Translations under genes and position numbers: made by a program
The notes under the pieces: generated by a model
Databases searched by the model: none
Seen by the model: the letters and a program-made list of their open reading frames with translations, nothing else
What the model was told of the DNA's origin: nothing
In this document: positions 45,090-59,200 of the stretch, piece after piece
Numbering within the stretch: position 1 is the stretch's first letter
Layout: every line of letters starts with the position of its first letter
Assembly (NCBI RefSeq): GCF_003576645.1
Contig: NC_044924.1
Coordinates: 19,997,563-20,061,562, forward strand
DNA from: Ipomoea triloba
Lineage: Eukaryota; Streptophyta; Magnoliopsida; Solanales; Convolvulaceae
Direction: 5' to 3'
DNA: 64,000 bases

Positions 45090-48000
45090 TTAATTCTTCT
45101 TAGCACCATACATGGATTCCACCTTTCCATCGTTCCCACCAAGCATCATATACTTGTCTTTCCTAGTCAACTGAGTGCACTCGAATCCAAGAACGCCGCC
45201 CAACACCTTCTGCACATGATTGGCCACCTCAATGGAGGACTTCCCACCCGCCTTGCATGTCATCTCCTCCGGCAACGCCTCCAGAAACGTGACCTCATAG
45301 CTCGGCCTCGGGTTCATGAAGAAGAAATAGGGGTCCCAGAACTTGACCCCGCGGACCGTCGTCCCGTGGAACATGTTCTGCTTGCTGTTCACCGCCACGG
45401 GGACGATCCTATCGCTGAGTTCCGCGAAGAGAGCGCTGAATCTGAGGAGGAAGGGCTCGCGGCACGTGGTCCCTTCGGGGCAGACCACCAGGTCGCCCTT
45501 CTCGAGGAGGGACTTGATCATGTCCGCGTCTTTCTGGCGGTCGCGGGTGAGAGCCACGGCGGGGATGGGGGAGAGGAAGCGGGAGAGCTTGCTGACGCTG
45601 TAGGTGACGCACGAGACTTTGCGGCCTAGGGCGATGGCGATGACGATGGGGTCGAGAGCGGTGCGGTGGTTGCAGACGTAGAGATTGCCTTGGCGGCCGG
45701 AGGAGGGTGGCGGAGGCCTGGGGCCTTTGATCACCAGGTTGATTCCGAGCATGAGGTATGTGTAGCGGACGATGCGCTCGGGGAGGGGGAGATTGAAGTA
45801 GACCCGGAAAACGGCCAAGGCGAAGCCGAATGGCAGCCAGAGGTAGGTTATGAGGGCGTTGAGTGGGTCGGGGCGCTGCACCAACCGCCCGTCATGGAAA
45901 ATCAATCGGCTTTTCAATCGATCAAGCGGCACCGGCGTTGCTGATTTGCTAGGATGCACCATATACCCTTCCTGCATGCACCTCAACATTATTCAACAAT
46001 ATAATAATCACTTTAATTTTAATTTCTTCTCACCCGACAACATTGTGGAATCTAATTTTAATTTCAATTTCAATTTTTTTTAGTCCCTAAGTACTTCTTT
46101 TAGGCTCTCATCAAAAACTCTACAAACTAACCAAATTTATCACTCCAGACTAAAATTTTATATAGCAAATAATTGAGAGACTAAATTTATATTACAATTG
46201 AATTCGATGGAGTATTTCCTCAAATTCTTTTTAAATAAGTTTTCATACCTTTTAGTTTTTACTAAACATTATATATTTGGACCATATAAGCATGTAACAT
46301 AAGATAAATAATAATAAACAAATAAATTCTAGTGACATCACTATATAAAAACTTAAAAAAGAAAAAAGAAAAAAAAATCCAAATATATATCTACGAGTTT
46401 AAATGCATATGAATTTCATTGATTTACTTATATTATTTTTGTTAGTAAATTTGATTTTTCTTGTAGGTAACTATAACTAATCATTTGTAGGTTGAATTCA
46501 AAACCTCCTTAGATATACCAAAAAATGGTATTAAATTAATGAAATAAAGCACTAGACAATAATCTATCAATTCTATAAGGGGTCATTATTAGTATTGAAA
46601 AGCAGTTGGAGTACATGCATTATTTACATCTTCTAAGTCTATAAAGGAATCGATAGAGCAAATTAAAGTACGTAAAATCTTAATTAACTTATATATGATA
46701 ATGACACATAAAATTTGGATAGAAGTAGGTAACAAGTAGACAACCCACGCCCACCGACTCTATAAGGAGTTATTACTAGTATTCAAAAGTAGTTGGAGTA
46801 CGTATTATACGTACAATCTTAATAACCTATGATAAATGCATGCGACGATATCCAGCTGGATTGTGGCGATTGGCAGGTGGGGGTGGTAAATGCCAATGGA
46901 CCCAAGAATAAATCTTATTCTGGAAATTGCTTTAACTTTCACATGTTCAGCCTCGCCTCAACTACTAACATTAAATTGCCTCCAAACAACTTACAACTCA
47001 CAACCCCCCTAGGCCCCTACTCCCTTCGCTTCACAAAATATATGATATATGCCCAGACAGCTCAATTGATCACAGGGTGAAGTTGATCAAGTTTTACTAG
47101 CGACAGTATGGGAGTAACCTCTCAAAGTGAGGGGCTCCTTGTGCGCAATAAGCAAAGGTCAATCATCTGTGTTCAGCTGAGTTATCATGATTTACATCCT
47201 TCCAGATGTTCTGTTGGGGATTCAACCTTTCTGTGATATGATATATAACCCAAGTCACGATGGCTAAGAATACAAGTTTAATTTGTAATCACAAGGTTGG
47301 TTTGAGCGGGCAACCTAGGCTAACGTGTGGCTTACCCAATGTACATTCTCGAGTAATGGTTGCGAGTTTCTCTCGTCAAAAAAAAAAAAAACAAAACTCA
47401 AACGGATCCAAAGAAAAAAAAAACACAGTCAACCTCTAAAATCAAATATCAATCAACGTAACACATTAGAAAGTAGTAAGTAAGATGAAAGTGAGCTCCA
47501 TATTACTCATGATGCTATTAAAACAAGATTTATTGATGCAACAAATACGGACTGCCTTTCTAGATTATATTGATTAACCTTTCAAGCAATCTTATAATGT
47601 TATTATAATATATAGTATTAATGATATTATGTTGCTCCAATTAAGTTAGCTAGCTTAATTGGAACGTACATTTTAATTTGTGTTCATGATATATACATTA
47701 CGTAATTGATATATTCAAGCAATCACATCATCAATTAGATATATTGATGCACTAATATAAGTCATATTGCCCCGTGCAATAGTATATCATTGTATATTCT
47801 TTAGTAGAAAGAAGAAGGTGATGATAAGTTCATGGATAATATATATTCTCACGAAAGTAGCTCGTGTTTGGTTAACTACATTAGTGCACTGGAAAACCTT
47901 TTCTTTTCATTTACTAAAACCACCGGTTAATTACGTATGGTTAGCAATTTTATTTTAATATTTTTTTGAAAGACCAGAGAAATCTATAATCATTATTTAA

Positions 48001-49413
48001 AAATGTGTACCGGATAGACCTTACTTTTATATAATAACCTGCAAATCAAATAATATAAGATATATAAATTACACTAATAATACCCTTTAACTAGCGGTTT
48101 TATTCTTGACATTGGTAGTTGGGTTTTATTGCTAATGAATAATGATGGTAGGGGCAGTCGGTGCCAAAAATAATCTATAATAATCTATGTAAACTCAACT
48201 AAACTAATGATGGTAGGGATGAAAATTGCAATCTGTCCCGTAAATATGCACCTGATCGGGTTTTTTGGGTGGTAGTGGATGGTCACTAGGGATGGGTCCC
48301 AATTAAAAAATTAAACTCACGGTGGGTCAAGTTAGATTCAGATTTTATGTACAAATAAATACACATGATGGTAATAAAATGAAAAAAAGAAAAAATTAAA
48401 GTTGTATTTGAGAGTGTGATTAGAATAATAAATAGATCATTTTGATATAATGGTAATAAGAGTAATTCACTGTTCTGATTATAAAAATACTCTTAGAATC
48501 CAAAGAAACCACTACAATCAAAACAATCCAATTGTATCACTCTAATATTTCTACAATTTTGTTTTGGTATCTAAAACTTTTACTGCGAATGATCAAATCT
48601 TTGACCTTTAATTAATTAAGGATGGATGACTAAGTCCTTACAGTCAACAACACCTCCACGTTATACTTCTACCATTTACCGGTTTCAATTATACTACTTC
48701 TCTTAAGGAGCTTAAATGAGAAGTATATGAATTAATACAAAAAAGGCAAATTAATAAAGAAAAAGAGATCGAGGAAGACTAACCTTGCAAATGGACATGA
48801 AATCATGATCGGACTCTCTGTCGCCGATCCCAATATCAGGTTTTTCATCTCCAAACTCCTTCAAGATGGACAGCCTTTTCCATTTTCCGACCAAAACCCC
48901 AGGCTTCTTCACGAATCCGGTAGCTTTTTTGGTCTTGGGGTTAACCTCAATCTCGGTTCCCAAAACCTTATCGCCGCCCAAAAACTCTTTCACAAACGGC
49001 TCAACCATGATGGTCGGGTTCGCCGTCACCACCACTTTCCGCTTGCACTTATCGAACACCTCGAAGCTCTCCCGCCGCACGTCGGCGGCGTAGAATCGCG
49101 GAAGGACCGCCCGGGAGGCCAGCTCGATGTCCCGGACTTTGAGCCCCGCGAAGGAGATGTAGATGAGCATTTGGATCGCTAGGGCTTCGGAGAAGAAAAT
49201 GTAGGCGATGGCGATGAGGGGGAAACTGAGGAGGAGGACCAGCCCTCTGAGGAGGCTCCCGGCTTCGATCGCGACCAGCATGAAGTACGGGAAGGAGGAC
49301 CTCCCGATCAAGAGCGTCCCGTCTAGGTCCGCCGCGATGGACTGGTGGCTCACGGCGGAGACGTCGCATGTTGTTATTGAGGGGAAGGCTTTCTTGGCGG
49401 TTTCCGACGCCAT
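45090..49413 (-). CDS. GPAT4/GPAT8: sn-2 glycerol-3-phosphate acyltransferase, GPAT4/GPAT8 type
   Basis: A bifunctional ER-membrane enzyme: it acylates glycerol-3-phosphate at sn-2 with omega-oxidised acyl-CoA and removes the phosphate, giving 2-monoacylglycerol for cutin. Exon 1 is 49413-48784 (210 codons) and exon 2 is 45971-45090 (293 codons plus stop), joined in phase 0 at SICK/EGYMVH with a TGCAAG/GTTAGT donor and TGCATGCAG acceptor; total 503 aa, the usual family length. The N-terminal HAD-like phosphatase domain keeps D29-L-D31-G-T and the GDRESDHDF motif near residue 200. The acyltransferase domain has HRTALD (H312, D317) and PEGTTC (375-380). Hydrophobic segments lie near residues 45-90 and 250-270. 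The retained phosphatase residues and the [17 protein letters not shown] stretch place it in the GPAT4/6/8 clade, nearer 4/8 than 6. Appears intact. Confidence 0.95.
45972..48783 (-). other. GPAT intron (2.8 kb)
   Basis: This is a single AT-rich intron with canonical GT...AG ends and no open frame of note. It contains a SINE copy near 47249-47391. The intron is much longer than the introns of the neighbouring SPPL gene. Confidence 0.85.
47249..47391 (+). repeat. SINE copy 1 (in the GPAT intron)
   Basis: It reads AAGTCACGATGGCTAAGAA, TTGTAATCACAAGGTT, CAACCTAGGCTA, TTACCCAATGTACATTCTCG, GAGTTTCTCTCGTC and ends in a 13-A tail. It shares this order with 53758-53979 and, reversed, with 54924-55013. 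It is antisense to the gene. Confidence 0.65.
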
Positions 49414-49500
49414 TTTTGTTTTTTGCCTCTCTGTTTGAGGAAAACTAGCAGGGGAAGAGAGTGGGAGGGTCTGGTTTTAAATGAGGGGGAGTGGGCGTGA
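49414..49500 (-). promoter_or_regulatory. GPAT 5' leader and possible TATA-like element
   Basis: On the minus strand the ATG is preceded by a purine/pyrimidine-biased leader (CAGAGAGGCAAAAAAC). A TTTAAAA-like box lies at 49481-49474, about 65 bases before the ATG. Weak evidence. Confidence 0.3.
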
Positions 49501-52500
49501 AAGTACGTATTTGACCCTCGAATGGTTTTTATGGTTGAGAATTTTCTTTAATAGAGAGTGTTGGTTGGATTGAAAAACTTTTTTAAAGGAAAAAGGCTTT
49601 TTAAAAAGAATAATGTTTTTTTTTGTTTGAAGAGAAAAGAATAATGTTATTCACTCCTAAAAAATGTTCCTCTCTTAATTTTACCTTATGACGTAAAACT
49701 ACTTGATTGGATACATTAATCTTTTATTAAAAATTGGTGAGTCAGACAATTTATGACACCAATTATTACAATTTACAAGGCATGTCAAAAGGGAAAATTA
49801 GGAGGTGAAAAATTTAGAAGGGGTAGAAAGCATTTTCCTTTTAAAATTTGAGGAAAATGTTGTTTGGTTCATGGAATCCATTTTTCGAAAATGAATCCTC
49901 GCATTTGAGAAAAACAAATTCCCTGCAAAGCTTTTGTATTTCGTTTTGAGTTTTATTACATGTACTCCCAAACCTTACTCCATCAAATTACATGATGTGG
50001 CAGACACTGACATGCTATTTCTTCATGTGACCCTGTAAATCTGTCTACATCAAAATTTTAAGGGAGAGTAAAGAATGTGAATACGTATAGTATTTTCCTT
50101 TTGTTTTCGAGATCAAGTAGATAGAAAATATAACATGCTATGACTATTTTATACTCACGATTTTTTTTTTAAATAACGAAATTTTCTTCATTACCTAGGT
50201 ATCAATGAAACTTTCTTAATTACCTAAGGGCTTATTGGTCTTTATTCTCATTATTTACAATTCCAAATCTAACCAAACAATGAAATTAATATTCTCAGTA
50301 ATCTTCCGTTAATTTTTTTTCTTCATGGAATTTCAATTCTATTCTTCAAATATTTTTCGTGAATCAAATAGGCAGTTAATGGAAAGAGAGAGTTGCCCCA
50401 GGTTAGGGGGGATGCATCGTTGAAAATGTGTAGGTGGGGAAGTGATTTTTTAATGTTTATGTCCGGATTCTAATCAGGGTCGTTCCTAAGAAATTTGAGG
50501 TCCTGTGCAAAAATTCAACATGGGCCCTTTTTGTATAATTGTAAATATATAAAAGATATATTATATTGTATGAAAATATATAATATTCTATAAAAAAAAT
50601 TATCATTCAAATTTTCACTTGAAAAGTGACATTCTTCTTCTTCGGACATATTTAGAATGTAAAATCATACACCAATACGTTGAGTTTTTCTTACAATATA
50701 CTTGATCATAAGTAAGATTTCAACAACTTAAGCTTTAAAAAACTTATTTATACATAAACAACAGTAATGAAAATAGTTAAAGACTATTTGACATTGCAAT
50801 TGTAGCATCAAATTAAAATGCAAGAAGTTAGATTATACTTCACCTATCAAAAAAATTACTAGCTAGGGTTAGTTATTGAATTAATAATTTTAAAATTTTA
50901 AATAAAATTAAAGAATTAGAATATTTAACTTAAATATATACTTTCATCCTTTTATTGTGAAGAATAAAAAAATCGAGAATGCCAAATACACAAATAACAT
51001 AATTCAAATTAATGATTACTGTGATCATCAAATTTTTGCATTATGAGTACAAATCTTGCGTGTATACATTATAATAGGAATAAGTGTAATTTTTTGGTTT
51101 TAAAAAAAAGAGTAATATTTTATTCTTTATTTATAATAATTTTACAATAGTCAAATAGGTCCGGCCCGCCTCAATTCCAATAAGTTATAGGACTATAGCT
51201 CTATATGTAAATCAAGTCCTTAGGAATTAAGAATGTAAACTTTTATAATTTTTTACCGTCTTGATTTCTTTATACATAAGTCACCAACACTAATATATAA
51301 AACATAAATGTACAATAATTTTAAAAAATAAAATAAAATAAAAGTGCCCCCAAAATTTGGGGGCACAGCCACCACACTATGTGTGTACATATGTACTCCG
51401 TAATATTTGGGGCCCCCAAAATTGATTGACTCTCTTAACTTGTTAACTAGCTATCAGAAATTAAGTGATCATTTACTAGAAAAGTGTCATGTCAGAATGT
51501 GAGATTAAGAGGAAAAAATTTTGGAGGGTTGTGATTTTTTTTTAGATGTCTTGGGCCATTTATTTTTATATTTGGCATAGTTGTATCTACTTTACCAACA
51601 CAAGAATACTACTATTACTCTATCAAGTATCTTAAAATTTCCCCAAACTTAAGAGGGTTTCAACTGTTCCTGCAGTCACTAACTTTGCAAAAGGTACAAG
51701 AGAGCAAAGTCACAACAACACAAACGAGAAGGCACAATATGTTTAGGCATCCTAAGATTTTACTAAATCCATTTAGTGTAATGGTTTGAGGTGTGATTGG
51801 CATCTGGTAGAGAAAAAGTTATTGGACCCACCCACAAGATATATTTGAGTTTGTTTTAGTTAGGCAGTTAGCCAAACTCAACTGATGCATTTGGAAAAAT
51901 GAGCAAAACAAAGAAGTTTGGGTAAGAAGGTATGTAGATTTGTGCAGTTAGTTGTAATTTATTCCCACCAATAAAACACTACTTTAATTAGGTGCCCTAC
52001 TTTTGTTTACTCTCATAACTACATATAATCCCAATTGGGTTTTCCATTAATGAGAACCTCCAATATTTATTGTTCCCCATATGCATATCTGCGTAGGTAG
52101 ATGGGGAGATGGGTAATGGGTTCATCTCTCATCCCCCAGGTCAAAGTCATGAATTTTCATTAAAAGCAATTGCAGACACCAATCATGGATAACCTCACCT
52201 CATTTCTGGTTAGCTGTTGTTATTCATGTTGAAGCCCCAGATTTTGACTTTCAGCATTCAAAAGATTGTTTGGCAGACCACAGAAATTTCCACCCAACAA
52301 TTCCCCTCCCCACTACCTGAACTCGAAACCGTAACCTAATTATACCACTTGTTACCACTACGGCAAAAGCTATATTAACACTGAAGGCGCAATTTTATTT
52401 ATTTATATATCATCACATTTCAGGAGGCATGTGTTATACTTATAGAAAATGTTTTCTGAAAAATGAGTTATTTTTCAAAAAACATGTTCCTTCCCCATGT

Positions 52501-53243
52501 TTGGTTGCACAATAGAAAACTGTCATTGTGTGTTTTTTGTGTTTGGTTCATTTTCTGGAAAATGAATAGGATTATATAATTAAACATTTTAAATATTTTA
52601 TTTAGAAGATAAAACTATTTATAATAATATTAAAAATAATATTATTTATCAAAAAAATTCAATTTACAGCAAAACCAATAATTTCCGCTAAAAAGCTCTG
52701 GTTTCCACTAGAAACCGAGGTCGTGGATGTTGTTCGTGGACTTTGTAGTGCTGCGCAAAATAACTTCTGCCAAATTTTGACGAAAATCATTTTCTGTTAC
52801 ATTAGCTATATTTTCCCTAGTCAACTGAAAATATTTTTTGTTGACTGGAACATCCAAACATTGAAAATCCAAAAAATGATTTCCAGAAATTAGGGTTCCA
52901 AACACACCCGTAACTCTTCATTAGCTTCCAGCCAACAACCCTCTGACCATTAATTACTGAACTTAATCTTTCACTAGCCTCCATCTTAACACTTATAATT
53001 CATTTCGTGAACCAAACATGCTCTAAAGGGCAAGGAGTACAATAGGAATTCGTGTTATTACAACTCATAATTCTGCGTTTTGTTAACCACATGGCTACTA
53101 CTAATACACACTCGAGTTCAAACAGGAGAATAGCTACAGAGATCATATGTATCCTTACAATACTCAATCTTCTAAACTATACACCCTAACTTGAAAGCAG
53201 AGTCCTACATTAGATTAGATTCAGGTTCTTTTGCAGTATTTAC
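49501..53243. other. Intergenic region between SPPL (3' end) and GPAT (5' end)
   Basis: No gene is supported. It holds the GPAT promoter and SPPL 3' flank. 52435-52910 contains inverted-repeat-like words (TTTTCTGGAAAATGA, and CCAAACACACC at the end) suggesting an old MITE. 50475-51425 has GGGCCC- and GGGGGCAC-containing motifs suggesting another decayed DNA transposon. Neither boundary can be fixed. Confidence 0.4.
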
Positions 53244-56200
53244 TTACTCTGCAGGTTGGAGCTGGACATGGGGGCAAGGTCGGTCAGGGTCGCCTTTCGT
53301 CCATAAATGCTTGAGGTCGCCTCTTTTCTTTCCTAGTGTCAAAAACGTTCCTGCACAATTTACCCCAGATGATGTCGTTATATCAATCTATAGAATAAAG
53401 GCGGAATTGCAATCTTTAAGTGTTCTGTTACATACCTAAAGTGAAAGGAACTATGTAAAGCAATGCAGGTTGGCCGTGTCCATCCATCAAGTTGAGAGCC
53501 AAATATGTTATAAGCAAACCTATGGCAATAACAGAAATATATATGTCAAACTAGTGTAATACTCGTGTTGTTTCCAAGGCAAGTAGAAGATCACAAGTCT
53601 GAATTGTAAACTTATCATACCTAAACCATAAGCCATCATTGCCCATAGAAAGTAACCCGCACGAAGACTCTTTTTAGATAACCAGTCATACCTGAGACCC
53701 AGAAAAGAATAATAAGCCCTCGTGCATTCAACTCATAACAACAAAGTAGTTGTAGGGAAGGGGGTAACCCCAGCCAAGATGGCTAAGAATATAGACTTGT
53801 AATCACAAGGTTATGAGTTTGAATTCTAGCCTTCTTGGTTTGAGCCGGTCAACTATGAGCAACCTAGGCTAGTTTACCTCCTTGTGGTCCTTTGCCAACT
53901 AGGTTCACAAAGCGGGGTTTACCCAGTACACACCCTCGAGTAGTGGCTGCGGGTTTCTCTTGTCACCCCAAAAAAAAGTAGTTGCTAGGAAGAAAGGGTG
54001 TACTCAATTATGTGGCTTTAACTAAGAGGCAGCTGGCAGCAGTCACTCAAAGTCAAAAGGAACCAATACGGTTTAAAACATTCCATCTAGGGCTTACAGC
54101 GATGCATAGAACACGACTCGGGAAAACAAATTATAAATGTTAAGAGATTGATGGTTCGAAGAGAACCAAAGGCTTAACATGATATTTGAGTATCAGATTC
54201 TCAAACCTTAGTGAAAATGCTACAAGTAAACCAGGTAGAATAATGTCACCAAAACCGATGACACTATAACCACCCCAAGGATCAAACATCCGTGGGATTT
54301 TCAGCAGCATGGGTATTCCATCTTCTCCACTTTTATCACCACGAGCAACCTGCAGGAATGAAATAGGATCGGCTGATATAAAGTTGCTAATAGCTATCTA
54401 GATTGTTCCAAAGCGCACAAATCAGAAGAGAACATACCACTATCATTACACTCTCGTGAAACCACCATTTTGAAACAAACACCCAGAACAGGTCATACAA
54501 GAAAGCACAGCCGAGAAGAACAGTTCCGACCTGATCATGCCAAATAAAAGTAGTTATATCAAATGCATTTGAATTTCCGATGGAGCTAACATCATGTAGT
54601 ACTGTCATTCAATAAAATTCATACTAGCTTATCTGATGAATTAGATCCACTGGGCTACATGAACAAACTTCTCACAGCCTTGTGCAAAAACAAAGGCAGA
54701 AAAAGTTCAATGCTTGCTATTTTACCTTGAGATTGGGAACTCGCACAATTTGGAGAACTGTGATAATCAACGCAATACCCTGATAAGAGGTAATATCAAG
54801 AAAGATATCATTGTCTTTGAACAAGTCCATAAGAACTCAGGACATGAAAACAACTAGGCAATTTAAAATTATCCCTCTTTTTGTCAACTTAGTATCTTAA
54901 TTATGTATGAGTTTCTATATTCTTGGGTGACGAGGGAAACCTGCAGCTACTACCCGAGGGTGTGCACTGGGTAAACCCCTGCCTTGAAGGCTGGGACCTT
55001 GTGGTTACAAGTGGAGTTTCAATATTCTTGATCTAGCACCATCTTGAAATTTCAAGAAAAGCAAAAGGTTTAAGCTTTCTTATCCATTATAATTTTCGAC
55101 CTGATCATTAATTCTAATATGACAAAACAGTGCAGCCTTCTTGATAAAATTGAGTGCACAAACTATCATTGTTTTTTCACGTAAAGTCATCTTTTTTTAA
55201 TTTCATTTCTGTTGATGTTGGCTGTTGACTCTATCAAATTCCAGACAAGACAAACTATTTTAAGGCACATTACACGCTTCAGATGGTAATCTTTACATGT
55301 GAGATATTCCAACATACACCCACAAAATTAATTTGAAGAGAAATTTAAATGGGTGAGATTGACAGATTTTCAACAATTGTCTGCGAATCTTAGATCTGAG
55401 TGAGAGTGAATATCAAAGTCGACAATTGGAAGAAAAACATTTAACATTAATGAGAAAACTTCATAGATGGAAATAATACACAGGAAAACTCTTACAAGTA
55501 TATCTTGACCTATCCAAGCAAAGGAGACACGTCTGAAAACAGCCCACATAACAGCAAATGCTATGCAGAATGGAGAAACAGCAAGAGTCAGGTATGATAC
55601 AGCTCCAAGTAAAGGTATTTTGACAAAAGTCTCTGCAGCATGTTCAAACCATCTGAAACTATAATCAAGAATAGTTAGCCATTCTTCTAAATTCAATATC
55701 AATATTGACAAGAGTACACATATATAAAAACATATAGAATAACATTTTTGCTGAACTTTGAGAAAACAAATATTGCAAAAATTTGCAGCAAACGCTCATG
55801 ATGCAATTTCTGAAAATTGTTCACAATCCAGCTCAGTTCTCTGATGACAGACTAAAAGGGGAACTCATGCAATTTCCTCTAATTGTATGTGCATGTATAT
55901 GTCGTGTATGTTTCATACTCTCATATGTACTGCAGGATGATAGGTGTTGGACGGAATAGAGCGGAGCGGAGTGACCGGAGCGTAAGGTAAAGGGGTAATT
56001 TTGTACGTGTACCTTGTTTAGGGTTGCTTATAAATATGATACTTGTAACCCTAGATGTTCTACCATCACAATTAATAAAAGAACAAATTCGCTCCCGTGG
56101 ATGTAGGCACATTGCCAAACCACGTAAATCTTGTTCTCATTTATCTCAATAGTATATTTCATTCTTAGATTCCTTACCCCAAAAGGTTAAGGAAATAAAT

Positions 56201-59200
56201 TGAGGAGATGAAAACAGCCAATTGCCTAGATGCAATGAGCACCAATTAACATCAAGCAAGATACAATTAATCGCCAGAGTTATAACGCCATGACAGCATA
56301 AACCATAGAACAGATTTCCCTCCCTAGCCATATTTTGCAACATTTACCATGTTATTTGTTTGTGCAGGCTTTCTGTTGCTGGACAAAAATACTTACGCAT
56401 TGCAGTTAAGTAGATCCTAAAGACAACGAAAGGTTTTATAATACAAAAAAGAATTAGCATACCAGGATAACAAAGCAACCAAACAGGTCTGCAGACCCTG
56501 CAAGTTGAAAGAGGCACATTTTTAAGTACTTAAAGTTGATGGAGGATGAAGTAACTTCAGCACTAAACATGCTGCATGTGGCATTCTTGCAAGTTCCTAA
56601 CTCTAGAAGAATTAAACAAAATGGATTAGATCATGATGTTAAAGCTATCTTGTCTTGCCCGAAAGGTTGAGAATCCCCAACCCTAAGGGCCCCCACACCC
56701 CGGCCTGAAAGAGCATTTGGGAGGATGTAAATCACGGTAGTAACTCAGTGGCTCAGCATACAAGGCCAAATTGACGGTGCACACAAGGGATCTACCCACC
56801 TTGGGCATCATCCCCACACTACCGCTATCGAGTTTTGAACCTTGGTCTTTTGTCCAAAATACTGCCTACTGAACCAATGAGCTAAGCCCGTGCGGGCTGT
56901 TAAAGCTATCTTTGAAATGCTAAGAGAAAGTGTCATTGTTGTTTACTCATTAGCAACTTGTACAAGCTTGTCTATATTTCTTGTTTTCTCACAGAAATGG
57001 TCATTCAGTACAAACTTATACTGCTTTCTTTTGATATTTGGAGAGACATACCTCTACACCGCCGATGCAGAATAGAACCACCAGAATCTCAATGAACCAG
57101 AGGGACATTAGTTTGTAAAGCATGATCAAGAAGCAGGAAGCAATGACAACAAAGAGAATTGCTGACATTGTGTTGATATCCACCACACCACTAGACTGTG
57201 TAGCCTCCATGCCACAGTATTCATCCGAGCCATCCTGCAACATAGATATCCAGTGTTTACACAACATAGGTATCCCGTGCTTAACACAACTATCAGGTAT
57301 CTATGAATCCCATGAAATTACTTTCAACAGCTTATCCTGCTGAATTGCAGCTTCTCTGGCAGTCCATGCAGACCAGTACGATGCACATAAAATGGTAGCA
57401 ACAGCCATAAGCCACAGAAATACTTCAGCTACATCAACCACAGGGCGCCTTGGAGAATACAGCTGCACAGAAACTGAAGGGAAGGGAAATAACTGTCAAG
57501 CATACATCAATGTTTAGAAATAGAACCCAGAATCTGAGATCATGCATAGCAAGAGAATTTGAATAGTTATCTAAATAAAGATATGCAAATGCTTTTGTTT
57601 CTTTTTTCTTTTTCATTTTCTGGTAAGGTAAGTTTACCCATTGACTTGTTCATTATATTTTCTATCAAGCTTAGACCAGCATCTTGTGGGAGCATGATAG
57701 CAGGTATGCCAATAACCAAATCAGTTTCATTTCCTTCACAAACCATCTTGAAGAGCTCTGCAATGCAAAGAGAAGGATTATGAAATTGATTTCCACTGTT
57801 TTATCAAGAAAGTCTACGAATAAAGCTATTCATTAGCCCTATGTCCCAAAGAGCTGTTCCAAATTAGATATTTATTCGCAAAATATCAGTGCTATTTTTT
57901 CTTGTAGGCATCATAAAACGAGATATTGAGATAAGTAGATAACACTGATAATTACTTAAAGACACAGGAGGACTGCTATCCAACTGAACTCATAAATAAA
58001 GATACATTCTAATTCCAATTTGGAACCAAAAGTAGCACTTGATAGAATTAGATGAGAACACCAAAACCTGTTTGATTGTTTATAATGAGGATAGCTGAAG
58101 CACCGGCATCATCTGCAACATTTGCTTTTGTAGTGAAACTGCAATTGCCACGATGTACTAATATGGCCTCACCAGTAAGCTGCCACACAAGAAGACATAT
58201 TGCTCAACGTTCACTGTATAAGACTATTAACTTTTACGTAATCCAAATTGAGAGGCTTTCTACAGGGTAAACACATGTTGTATGGCTTATCACTTATGTA
58301 GATAAAGCAGATAAGAAAACCTTATTCCTCGGTTTGCTACAACAATCAGGTGGGTCAGCAAGAGCAAGTCTTGTTTGATTGGCACGCTTCTCCTTTGACT
58401 CCAAGGTGGGGCCGAATCTCGCGCCAACTCCAACAAATTCCATTTCTTCTTTGCCATTGATCCAGGTTGCAACTTTTACCTGTCATCAAATGTGCATTTC
58501 TATGTTAGAAAAATATCTTACTAAAAGTAAATATTCAAAGACATCAGAAAGAGGTAATTAGGAACGCTCAATTTACATATATTCTGAAAGATAATTTAAT
58601 AATTGGGAATCAGTCTGAATAAAGGGAAAACTTGATATTAAAAGAAATTACTGGAAATACCAATATAAATGCAACGTTCACTGTAAGCTCTGAATCTGAT
58701 GGCTACCAAACATGTGAGGAATTTGCATGCCACACAAGTTGAAACATTTTGTGCAGCAAATAATAATGCATAGCAAGTGATACTCTAAGCAAAACCAAAA
58801 TAATGCCATTTTCCACATACAGCTAAAACACTGATAAATTAAAATGAAGATTTGAGGAAATCAAACTTTTTTTTAAAGAAAACTAACAATTCCCACTAAT
58901 TATAGCATTAACAAATCAAAATTTATAAATAAAAACAAAGTAATCCTTTTTTTCCAGAAAAAAGGTGTGGACTATGATCAAATAAAGTAAAAGTCAAGAA
59001 AAGAAAACCTCAAAATTTGAAGCAAACCATTAAAAATGAGCAAATTCAAAGCTTACCAGAACAAAATTGTTATCACAACCAGCTCTCCTTGGAGCCACAT
59101 CATCATGGTGAACTATATCACCGCCATGAACCAGAGCGGAGCAGCTCAACAGCCACAGTACAACAACAGCTGTAGGAACAGAACAGTACGGAGCCGTACT

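Noticed and set aside
45054..45629. Long plus-strand open frame opposite GPAT exon 2
   Set aside because: It is the antisense shadow of a clearly conserved acyltransferase exon. Its composition is explained by GC-rich codons on the other strand.
46829..47080. 83-codon open frame in the GPAT intron
   Set aside because: No recognisable domain, no splice context, and located within an intron on the opposite strand.
48805..49182. Plus-strand open frame opposite GPAT exon 1
   Set aside because: Antisense shadow of the HAD-like phosphatase exon, with no independent features.
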